41,258 nt of DNA from Dolichospermum planctonicum (GTDB lineage Bacteria > Cyanobacteriota > Cyanobacteriia > Cyanobacteriales > Nostocaceae): positions 1-41,258 of the forward strand of contig NZ_BJCF01000042.1 of assembly GCF_005402965.1 (NCBI RefSeq), given 5' to 3'. The position numbers and the translations under genes were made by a program. Positions 17,208 through 25,500 of the stretch are shown in pieces; within the stretch, counting starts at the first letter, position 1; each line of letters begins with the position of its first letter. The notes under the pieces were generated by a model, which was given only the letters and a program-made list of their open reading frames with translations, was not told the origin of the DNA and made no database searches.

Positions 17208-18212
17208 CTATTTCATCAGTTTTTGAATGTCAGTTTTTTGCAACCATTCACGAGTGCGACCCATTCCTTCTGCTAAATCAACTTTAGCCCGATAATTCAA
17301 AATATTTTGTGCTTTTGCAATAGAATAGGCATAAGGACGACTCATAAAATCAACTGATTCCGGGAGAATATCAGCTTTTTTACGGAATAGTTTTTGTCCC
17401 TGAAGACGCACACGCAGAAATAACTTCATTTCCTCTTTAGGTAAAGACATTGGCGCTGGTAAACCTTCCAAAGAAGCAAGATGAATAAAATAATCTTTCC
17501 AAGAAGTTTCTTTACCGTCAGTAATGTTGAAAATTTCCCCATAGGCTGATTTTTCTATGGCTAAAAAGATAGCATCAATTAAGTTATCTACATATAGATG
17601 ATTCATCACACCTTTACCATCATTAGCATAAGCAAATAATTTTTGTCGCATCATCTGAATTGGCCGAACAATCCAAGGAATACTTCCAGGACCATAGACA
17701 TCACCAGCCCGAATTACAATTACTCCAAATTCAGGGGCATTGTTCAGTTTTAAAACTTCGATTTCTGCTTCAATTTTTGTCTGACAATAAGGATTATTTT
17801 CACCCGAAAGTACACCTGATTCTGTAACCCTTTCAGGGTAATCAAACCCATATACTAAAGTGCTAGAAAGATGGACAAATGTTTTTACACCTGCTTGTTT
17901 AGCAGCCTTAGCGATATTAATAGTACCATTGACATTTATTTCTCGAAAATGCTTAATTTCTCCAGCTTCTTCGGCAATTTGAGCAGTATGTAAAACTATA
18001 TCTATTCCTTGACAAGCTTTTGAGCAAATTCCAGGATCAGTGATATTACCGACTAGAATTTCAATACCTAAATTTTGCGCTGTTTGATCTTTAATTTGGG
18101 AACTTTGTATACCTCTAACTTTCATCCCTTGAGCTATAGCTAATTCGGCTGCACGTAAACCAATAAATTCGTCAATTCCGGTAATCAGCAGAGTTTTGTT
18201 TTGCAAGTTCAT
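17208..18212 (-). CDS. hgdA: NAD-dependent sugar epimerase, HgdA-like
   Basis: A 334-residue extended short-chain dehydrogenase/reductase of the nucleotide-sugar epimerase type. It shows the N-terminal Rossmann strand (KTLLITGIDEFIG), VHLSSTLVYG, the catalytic YCQTK (YxxxK), and RAGDVYGPGSIPWI. In Anabaena PCC 7120 the gene next to hgdC (all5345, hgdA) encodes a UDP-galactose 4-epimerase needed for normal heterocyst glycolipids, and the order here is the same. The usual glycine motif GxxGxxG is altered to GIDEFIG, lacking the middle Gly. The start ATG 18212 (MNLQNKTLLITG) is chosen; a longer open frame upstream has no family resemblance. Confidence 0.82.
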   Translation of the reverse strand: MNLQNKTLLITGIDEFIGLRAAELAIAQGMKVRGIQSSQIKDQTAQNLGIEILVGNITDPGICSKACQGIDIVLHTAQIAEEAGEIKHFREINVNGTINIAKAAKQAGVKTFVHLSSTLVYGFDYPERVTESGVLSGENNPYCQTKIEAEIEVLKLNNAPEFGVIVIRAGDVYGPGSIPWIVRPIQMMRQKLFAYANDGKGVMNHLYVDNLIDAIFLAIEKSAYGEIFNITDGKETSWKDYFIHLASLEGLPAPMSLPKEEMKLFLRVRLQGQKLFRKKADILPESVDFMSRPYAYSIAKAQNILNYRAKVDLAEGMGRTREWLQKTDIQKLMK

Positions 18213-18431
18213 GTTGAAATATAGATAAGTGTTTTGTAGTAGTGTGACGGTAACGATACAGTTGAGAAAGCAATACAATCTTATTTCCTAATTGCAGGAA
18301 ATTGCAATTAAGAACTGTTGCACTGACAAGAAAATTTTACTGTTGCTAATAACATTAAACTTCTATCTTTGGTTGGTTTTAATTTAGAGAATATTGAGCA
18401 AAATTTGCTGAATTTACAGGAAAACAAATTC

Positions 18432-19610
18432 CTAAAAACTATCAGCCGGATCAGCAGAACGGAGTTTATTAATAGCTAATGCTCCAGAGGTGATGCAAAT
18501 TAAGACTGTAGATACTAAGACAAGTAAGGCATTATTACTTGTCATCATGATAGGTAATTTAGTTGCTTTCATAGCAAAATCATATAAACCAATCGAAACA
18601 ATAAAGCCGGGAATATATCCTAACAATGCTAAGATTAATGCTTGTTGAAAAACAACATTTAATAAATATCCATTAGCATAACCAATAGCTTTTAGAGTTG
18701 CATAGGCAATAAATTGAGTAGCAATGTTGCTATACAAAATTTGGTAAACAATTACAACACCAACAACAGAAGCCATGATCAGCATTAAGTTAAGAATAAA
18801 ACCAATAGGAGTTCTTACAGACCAATATTGTTTCTCAAAATCAATAAATTCTTGACGAGTGAATATTTTTACATCCTGCGGTAGCTTGTTTTTTAAACTA
18901 TTTAAAACTCGTTCTATATCAGCACCAGATTTGAGTTTAATCACTCCCATATCTATTTTTTCAACTGGGCGACTATTAGGATTAATTCTTAAAAAAGTTG
19001 AGTCACTAACAATTAAATTACCATCAACACCAAAGGAAGGTCCTAAACTAAATAAACCCCCGACTCGCACCCGATAGCCCTTAATCGCATCAAAGGGAAA
19101 GATTTCAATTGGTTGTTGAATATTTCCCTGATTAAATAATTCTGCTATTGGTCCAAATTCTGAACGGGCATCTCTATCAAATAGCATGACATCAGGAATT
19201 TTGAGTTTATCTAAATTTTCCTCAACTTCTGGAATATCTAGCACGGATTTTCCAGGATCAAAACCAATGACATAAATTGAATATTTCTCACCACTAACGG
19301 GATTTTTTAATTTTGCAAATTGCAAATAAATTGAACTAACAGAATCAACACCATCAAACCCTAATGTTTGATATAATCGAGTGCGAGAAAAACTTTGAAT
19401 TGCTGTCAAAGATTTATATTGAGAACTAACTAAAAACAAATCACCGTTCAATCGTTGATGTAATGCTGTTGCACTAGAATATAGTGCATCTTGAAAACCA
19501 AGCTGGATAAACATTAACAGCACAATAAAGCCAATTCCGGCTACAGCTATCACAAAGCGAAGTTTCTGCTGGACAAGCTGTAGCCACGCTAAAGGAATTT
19601 TGATATTCAT
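18432..19610 (-). CDS. hgdC: DevC/HgdC-like ABC exporter permease
   Basis: A 392-residue FtsX/MacB-fold permease of the DevC family. It has one N-terminal helix (about 18-38), a large periplasmic domain (about 40-260, including LHQRLNGDLFLVSSQYKSL), and three C-terminal helices (about 265-295, 315-340, 355-378), with the tail INKLRSADPADSF typical of DevC proteins. With a DevB-type membrane fusion protein, a DevA-type ATPase and TolC-like HgdD, such proteins export heterocyst glycolipids. The hgdB-like gene is directly upstream (109-bp gap) and the hgdA-like gene downstream. No ATPase gene adjoins, which matches the HgdB/HgdC pair of Anabaena PCC 7120. The ATPase must be encoded elsewhere. 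Confidence 0.87.
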   Translation of the reverse strand: MNIKIPLAWLQLVQQKLRFVIAVAGIGFIVLLMFIQLGFQDALYSSATALHQRLNGDLFLVSSQYKSLTAIQSFSRTRLYQTLGFDGVDSVSSIYLQFAKLKNPVSGEKYSIYVIGFDPGKSVLDIPEVEENLDKLKIPDVMLFDRDARSEFGPIAELFNQGNIQQPIEIFPFDAIKGYRVRVGGLFSLGPSFGVDGNLIVSDSTFLRINPNSRPVEKIDMGVIKLKSGADIERVLNSLKNKLPQDVKIFTRQEFIDFEKQYWSVRTPIGFILNLMLIMASVVGVVIVYQILYSNIATQFIAYATLKAIGYANGYLLNVVFQQALILALLGYIPGFIVSIGLYDFAMKATKLPIMMTSNNALLVLVSTVLICITSGALAINKLRSADPADSF

Positions 19611-19645
19611 ATTAGTTGTTAGTTGTCAGTTATTATTTGTCATTT

Positions 19646-19673
19646 ATTAGTTATTAGTTATTAGTTATTAGTT
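19646..19673. repeat. Heptanucleotide tandem repeat (ATTAGTT)x4
   Basis: Four perfect copies of ATTAGTT lie between the hgdB and hgdC homologues, flanked by degenerate copies (AGTTGTTAGTTGTCAGTT at 19614-19631). An inverted stretch AACTAATAACTAA (19711-19723) reaches into the hgdB stop codon, so the transcript can fold into a long AT hairpin. It resembles the short tandemly repeated repetitive (STRR) sequences known from heterocystous cyanobacteria. Confidence 0.8.
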
Positions 19674-19719
19674 GTCATTTGTTGAGAATAACAAATAACA
19701 AATGAATATTAACTAATAA

Positions 19720-20928
19720 CTAAATTTGGATGGCAACGTCAACTTGTAAGTTAGTTAATCGAGATATATTTTGACTATCTGCGGGATTATCAATAGATAT
19801 TTTGACTTCAATTACTCTCCGGTCTGCGTCAGAATTGGGATTAATACTAAAGATACCTTGTTGATTAACTTGCCAGCCAATTTCTCGCACAGTTCCTTGT
19901 AATTGACCAGGAAATGTAGTGCTGGTAATCTTAGCTTTTTGGCCAACTCGAATATTTTGAATATCTGTTTGATAGACTTCTGCTAAGACTTGCATTTGTG
20001 ATGTATTACCAATTTCTGCAAAGCCAGCAGTAGAAATTATTTCTCCATTTCTGGCATTAATTCGCAAAATTTTCCCATCTATAGTGGAAGAGATGTAGGT
20101 TAAATCATGATCGGCTTTCGCTTGTTTAATTGCTGTTTCTGCACTTTTAACTTCACTTTCTGCTAATTCTACATCTACAGACCTAACTTCTTTAATACTA
20201 TTAAGTTTAGATTTTGCTTCTTTGAGTTGATCTTTAAGTGTATTTTCAGTCCTTTTAAGAGTAGCTTGAGCCTCTTTTAGCTGCTGTTGTGTAGTTTTTA
20301 AGGTTAAATTTTTACTATCAACAATAGAAGCAGAAATAGCACCATCTTTAAATAATTGCTGATAGCGATTACTCTCTTTTTGAGCATTTTCAACTTCAGC
20401 CCGAATCCGATTAATTGTTGCTACTTGCGCGGCAATATCTCCTTGTAATTGGGAATTTAACCGAGTAATTGTGGCTTGTTGAGCATTAATATCTCCAGTT
20501 TTTGCTCCAGCTTTTACCTGTGCCAGTTTAGCTCTAGCAATTAATAATTTATCAAATGCTTGTTGTATGGCTGCTTGGGAACGAGCATAGTTTTCTAGAT
20601 AAGCTAATACTTGTCCTTTCTTCACATTATCTCCTTCCTTGATCAACAGTTTTTCTACTCTGACACCATTGATAGAATTAGGGGCAGATAAATAAGTAAT
20701 TTTATCTTTTGGTTGTAACCTTCCTAATGCAGTTACAGCAACTTTAATAGAGGTAGGTTGAGATTTACTAGCTGTTGTCGCAGGAGATAGAATCTGAGAA
20801 TTGATCTTCAATTGATAGAAAATGTATAAGGATACTAACCCCGTAGCTAAAGTTAGAGAAGTTGCCAAAATTATTTTCCACTTTAGCGCAGTCAATTTGA
20901 ATAATTGGCTTTGTTTATTTATTGCCAT
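19720..20928 (-). CDS. hgdB: DevB/HgdB-like membrane fusion protein
   Basis: A 402-residue periplasmic adaptor of the DevB/HlyD type: a single N-terminal membrane helix (about 15-38), a lipoyl-like half (ITYLSAPNSINGVRVEKLLIKEGDNVKKGQVLAYL, about 78-115), a long coiled coil (about 118-275 with many Gln, Lys, Ala and Glu), and a beta-barrel part (QMQVLAEVYQTDIQNIRVGQ). The family links inner-membrane ABC permeases to TolC-like channels. Pairing with the following hgdC-like gene and the neighbouring hgl genes supports a role in building the heterocyst glycolipid layer. It is the first gene of the minus-strand run and faces the 1.6-kb region upstream of hglE. Confidence 0.87.
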   Translation of the reverse strand: MAINKQSQLFKLTALKWKIILATSLTLATGLVSLYIFYQLKINSQILSPATTASKSQPTSIKVAVTALGRLQPKDKITYLSAPNSINGVRVEKLLIKEGDNVKKGQVLAYLENYARSQAAIQQAFDKLLIARAKLAQVKAGAKTGDINAQQATITRLNSQLQGDIAAQVATINRIRAEVENAQKESNRYQQLFKDGAISASIVDSKNLTLKTTQQQLKEAQATLKRTENTLKDQLKEAKSKLNSIKEVRSVDVELAESEVKSAETAIKQAKADHDLTYISSTIDGKILRINARNGEIISTAGFAEIGNTSQMQVLAEVYQTDIQNIRVGQKAKITSTTFPGQLQGTVREIGWQVNQQGIFSINPNSDADRRVIEVKISIDNPADSQNISRLTNLQVDVAIQI

Positions 20929-21246
20929 ATTGTTATTCCCATGGTGTTATTTCAAAAAATACTCGTAATGGCTATAGACTTATCCTCTGTTGCTTTCATA
21001 GAAGCAATATGTCTAATTATTTATGTATGAATTGTTGTCAGCATTCCCAGCTGTTATAAATACCCAAATTAACCTAGAATTAACGTGGATTTTACTGCAA
21101 ATAATTGATGATTAATGCCACGCTATGCTATCAATTTTATCTTGAATTGGCATTTAATTAAGTAGCCTAAAATACGATATTCCTCATCAGAAATAAAAAT
21201 CTTCAACTCCTAAGCATTAATGATGCTAATAACTTAGATAAATGAA

Positions 21247-21261
21247 TAAACTTACCTGCGA
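21247..21261 (+). repeat. 15-bp direct repeat, copy 1
   Basis: TAAACTTACCTGCGA, exactly repeated at 22446-22460 in the same orientation. This copy is about 320 bp upstream of the hgdB start, on the other side of the divergent region from copy 2. Confidence 0.8.
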
Positions 21262-21434
21262 GTATCCCAAATAAATTTGATATTGTCAACTAAATTTATT
21301 TGTTTTTATCAAAATATTTGATTAATCATAAGTTAATATAAAAATTTGTATTTATTTTAGCAAATTTTACTAAATATATGGAGAATTTTCGTATTTAATG
21401 CTATAACTTATTAGTCTGGCATTGTTATCAATTA

Positions 21435-21463
21435 TTGACATGATCAAGGACAAAAATTAATCT
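21435..21463 (+). promoter_or_regulatory. Candidate distal promoter of hglE
   Basis: A perfect -35 box TTGACA (21435-21440), a 17-nt spacer and TAATCT (21458-21463) point toward hglE. Transcription from here would give a leader of about 1.08 kb. Long leaders occur on some heterocyst-specific genes. The boxes are seen; use of the promoter is inference. Confidence 0.45.
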
Positions 21464-22226
21464 TTGGTTTATAAATAACCAATTGTCTATAAAAGGTGAG
21501 TTATCTTATAAATTCATCAAAAATTAGGACTTAATTATGATAGTTTGCTCAAAAAAGACCCGGTTATGTTCAAATATTTCCCTTGTATATTTATTGATTA
21601 GTGACTTATGAAACAATTTAGATATAATTCTTGAATTATCAAGAAAAGATTGATATTAAACCCGTAATTACCAAGAATATGTTATTAGGAAGTGCAGTTT
21701 TAAATTATACTTAGGAAATTAACTTGTATGTAAAACGAGGTAAATTAATAAATATTTTTCTCCAAAAATTAGCAAAAATGAACTATTCATTTTTCCTAAA
21801 CTATGTTAGTCTTTTTATTAATTCAACATTTATAGATGAAAAATAAATTGTTGATTTGATGTCAAGAAACAGAATAAATACTAAAATTCATTCAGTTTTT
21901 TAGAGCAGAATTACCTAAAGAAACAAAACCTATTCCTTAATAAATTGGGGTTTTGTATTTCTCCAAGTTACAAACTGCTATATTTTTAAAAAACTGTTTA
22001 AGTATTTTTTCACTATTCAGAGAATTTGCCACAGAGTGCTGATTATTTTTGTAACGATTTTGGCAGCTTTTATGAGTCTAATCATCTAAAATAGGTTATC
22101 CTGGATTTTAAAAACTGGTCAAAGCATTTATCAACATACAGAATGTGATTATCAAATGGGTAAAACATTCAATGATTAAAAGATAAAAGCCCTTCTGTGT
22201 TGAGACCTGTAACCTAAGGAGTCAGT

Positions 22227-22265
22227 ATGCAATTCAGATATCATACTTCTGGGAAGAAATCATAA
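22227..22265 (+). other. Tiny open frame with strong ribosome binding site in the hglE leader
   Basis: A 12-residue frame (MQFRYHTSGKKS) is preceded by AAGGAG five bases before ATG, the best ribosome binding site in the 1.6-kb region. Directly downstream, other frames stay open with protein-like sequence: DIILLGRNHNLFTGLNKEVG at about 22237-22296, continuing to a stop at 22342, then one frame over YSWTKGSKTGSKNPTLPKN at about 22348-22404. This could be a leader peptide, or a small gene broken by frameshifts. No known family is recognised. Confidence 0.35.
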
Positions 22266-22445
22266 TTTATTCACAGGATTAAATAAAGAAGTCGGGGATA
22301 TTATATCTTCACTTTCTCAATATCAAAAATCCAGTATTGTCTAGTATTTATTCATGGACAAAAGGTTCTAAAACTGGTTCAAAAAATCCAACGTTGCCAA
22401 AAAACTGTGTATATATTCTGTAGTGTTAATCTCAAGTCAAGCATT

Positions 22446-22460
22446 TAAACTTACCTGCGA
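22446..22460 (+). repeat. 15-bp direct repeat, copy 2
   Basis: Second exact copy of TAAACTTACCTGCGA, ending 88 bp before the chosen hglE start. Position and spacing suit a transcription factor site or a promoter element for hglE; nothing else identifies it. Confidence 0.8.
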
Positions 22461-22548
22461 CAAATGCATTAATACAGATAGAATAACTACCTGTTAATAG
22501 TCTATTGTGTTGCACAATTTACGGTACTCAAGATTAGTCTATGCCATC

Positions 22549-25500
22549 ATGTCTTACCCCCCAAAAAAGATAGACACAATAAATACTTCCTTGACGGAAT
22601 TAGAAGCCCAAATTAATAGTTGTGAACAGGCTTTGCTTAGGTTTATAAAGGAAAAAAAAATGAACATGACTAACGGCACATTATCAGAAAACTCCATGTC
22701 AAATAAAGAAATTAACAGAAAACTACAAGCAAATCCAATAGCTATTATTGGTATGGCTTCTTTAATGCCTCAAGCGAGAAATTTAAGAGATTACTGGCAA
22801 AATATTGTGAATAAAGTTGACTGTATTACTGATGTTCCTTCAAGTCATTGGAGTGTGGAAGATTACTATGATCCCAATCCAAGAACACCAGAAGATAAAA
22901 CCTATTGTAAACGTGGTGGTTTCATTCCCGAAGTTGATTTTAACCCCATGGAATTTGGCATTCCCCCCAGCATTTTAGAAGTTACAGATGTTTCCCAACT
23001 ATTAAGTTTAGTAGTTGCGAAAGAAGCAATGGAAGATGCTGGTTATGGTGATTATCGTGAATTTAGCCGCGAGAATATTGGGGTAATTTTAGGTGTAGCA
23101 ATGGGCAAACAATTAGCAATGCCCTTAGCTGCTAGATTAGAATATCCAATTTGGGAAAAAGTTCTCAAAAGCAGTGGTTTATCTGATGAAGATACTAAGA
23201 AAATTGTTGATAAAATCAAATCTGCTTATGTCAAATGGGATGAAAATGCTTTCCCTGGAATGTTAGCAAATGTTGTGGCTGGGAGAATTGCTAACCGTTT
23301 TAACTTTGGCGGTACAAATTGTGTAGTTGATGCCGCTTGTGCTAGTTCTTTCGGGGCATTAAAAATGGCCATTAGTGAATTAGTTGAACATCGTAGCGAT
23401 ATGATGTTAACTGGTGGAGTAGACACCGATAATACCATCATGGCCTACATTTCTTTTAGCAAAACTCCGGCTGTTAGTCCTAGCGATAATGTTAAACCAT
23501 TTGATGCTAAATCTGATGGGATGATGTTAGGTGAAGGTATTGGGATGATTCTCTTAAAACGCCTAGAAGATGCCCAAAAAGATGGCGATAAAATCTATGC
23601 GGTAATTAAGGGAATTGGTACTTCTAGCGATGGTCGCTACAAGAGTATTTATGCTCCTAGAAAAGAAGGACAAGTTAAGGCTTTAGAAAGGGCTTATGAT
23701 GATGCTGGTTTTTCCCCAGCAACTGTGGGTTTAATGGAGGCCCATGGTACGGGAACAATGGCTGGAGATCCTACAGAATTTGGTTCATTAAGAGATTATT
23801 TTGGGAAGCATGATACCCAAAAACAACACATTGCTTTAGGAAGTGTAAAATCGCAAATTGGACATACAAAAGCCGCCGCAGGTGCAGCTAGTTTAATTAA
23901 AACTGCCCTAGCATTGCATCACAAAATATTACCAGCGACAATCAATATTAATGAACCAAATCCGAAATTAGATATTGAAAATTCCTCCTTTTATCTAAAT
24001 ACTCAAACTAGACCATGGATAAAGGCAGAAGGTGAAACTCCCAGACGTGCAGGGGTGAGTTCTTTCGGTTTTGGCGGCACAAATTATCATGTTGTTTTAG
24101 AAGAGTATGAACCAGAACAACGAAATGCCTATCGTTTACATCATACCTCTAGTGAAATGCTATTATTTGGTGCTAGTCAAGCTGAATTAATTAGTAAGTT
24201 GGAGGCGACTTTCAATAATTTGCAAGCTAATGATGGAGAAAGGTATTATTCTCAATTATTGCAAGAGTGTCAATCTCTAACTATTCCCAAAACAGCGGTA
24301 AGAATTGGGTTTATAGCCGAGAATTTACAAGAAGCTTGTAAGTTACTGCAAGTTAGTATTGAGTTACTAAAAAATAAGCATGACGCAACATCTTGGGAGC
24401 ATCCTCAAGGTATTTATTACCGTTCCTCTGGTATGGAATTGGCTGGAAAAGTTGTCGCTTTATTCTCTGGACAAGGTTCTCAATATTTGGAAATGGGAAG
24501 AGAAACGGTAATGAATTTCCCCAGCTTGCGGCAGTTATATGGCAAGATGGATAATTTGTTAAAACAAAGTAATTTGCAACCGATTTCTGAAGTTGTTTTT
24601 CCTCATTCTACCTTTGATGAAACTGAGAAAAAAGCGCAAATTGCAGCTTTACAAAGAACCGAATATGCCCAACCTGCCATTGGTGTATTCAGTGCCGGGT
24701 TGTATGGAATTTTGCAGCAAGCTGGCTTTAAAGCAGATTTCACCGCAGGCCATAGTTTTGGTGAATTAACGGCTTTGTGGGCTGCTGGAGTATTGAGTGA
24801 GGCTGATTATTTGTTCTTGGTGAAGTCTAGAGGACAAGCCATGGCCGCACCAAAAGACCCAGATCATGACCCTGGTAGTATGTTAGCAGTGAAGGAAGAT
24901 ATCAGCAAAATTGAACCGCTACTGAAGCAATTTCCTAGAGTGAGTATTGCTAATTTTAATTCTCCCACCCAAATTGTTTTAGCAGGTCCAAAGTTAGAAA
25001 TTGATAAAATTCATCATGCTTGCCAAAAATTGGGATATGGTGCGGTTTTATTACCTGTGTCTGCGGCTTTTCACACTCCATTAATAGCATTCGCACAAAA
25101 ATCCTTTGCTATTGCTACTAAATCAGTAACTTTTAAAAATCCGCAAATTCCCGTTTTTAGTAATGTCACTGGTAAACATTATCCCCAAGATGCCACAGCA
25201 ATTCAAAAGAATTTAGAAAGCCATTTGGCTAGTTCAGTGCTGTTTAAACAACAAATTGAAAATATTTATGGTGCTGGTGGTTATTGCTTTGTAGAATTTG
25301 GACCAAAACGGGTTTTAAGTAATTTGGTGAAAGAGATATTAGGAGATCGTCCTCATATTACTATATCTCTGAATCCTAGTCCACAAAAAAATAGCGATCG
25401 CTCCTTGCGAGAAGCCGTGGTTCAGTTGCGCGTTATGGGCATGAATCTTAGCAATCTTGATCCTTATCAACTCCCTCCTGTGTTACCTCCTATTGCGGCT

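Larger units (their letters stand above)
20929..22548. other. Long divergent regulatory region between hgdB and hglE
   Basis: About 1.6 kb with very low GC and no convincing gene. Visible content: a 15-bp direct repeat near both ends (21247-21261, 22446-22460); a candidate plus-strand promoter (21435-21463) that would give hglE a leader of about 1.1 kb; palindromes TGATTAATCA (21319-21328) and GTAATTAC (21664-21671); a leader hairpin ACAAAACC (21923-21930) with GGTTTTGT (21949-21956), followed by ATTTCT; and two tiny start-to-stop frames with ribosome-binding-site-like sequence (21537-21611, 24 codons; 22227-22265, 12 codons). No clear NtcA site (GTA-N8-TAC) or TCCGGA heterocyst motif was found by eye. 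Confidence 0.7.

Noticed and set aside
19614-19680. Possible CRISPR array
   Set aside because: Units are 7 bp and directly adjacent, with no spacers; a simple tandem repeat.
21537-21611. 24-codon frame (MIVCSKKTRLCSN...) with weak AGGA upstream
   Set aside because: Too short and AT-driven to call; kept only as a remark in the intergenic entry.
20929-22548. NtcA or TCCGGA heterocyst regulator sites upstream of hglE
   Set aside because: No sequence with the required spacing (GTA-N8-TAC) or the TCCGGA core was found by eye.
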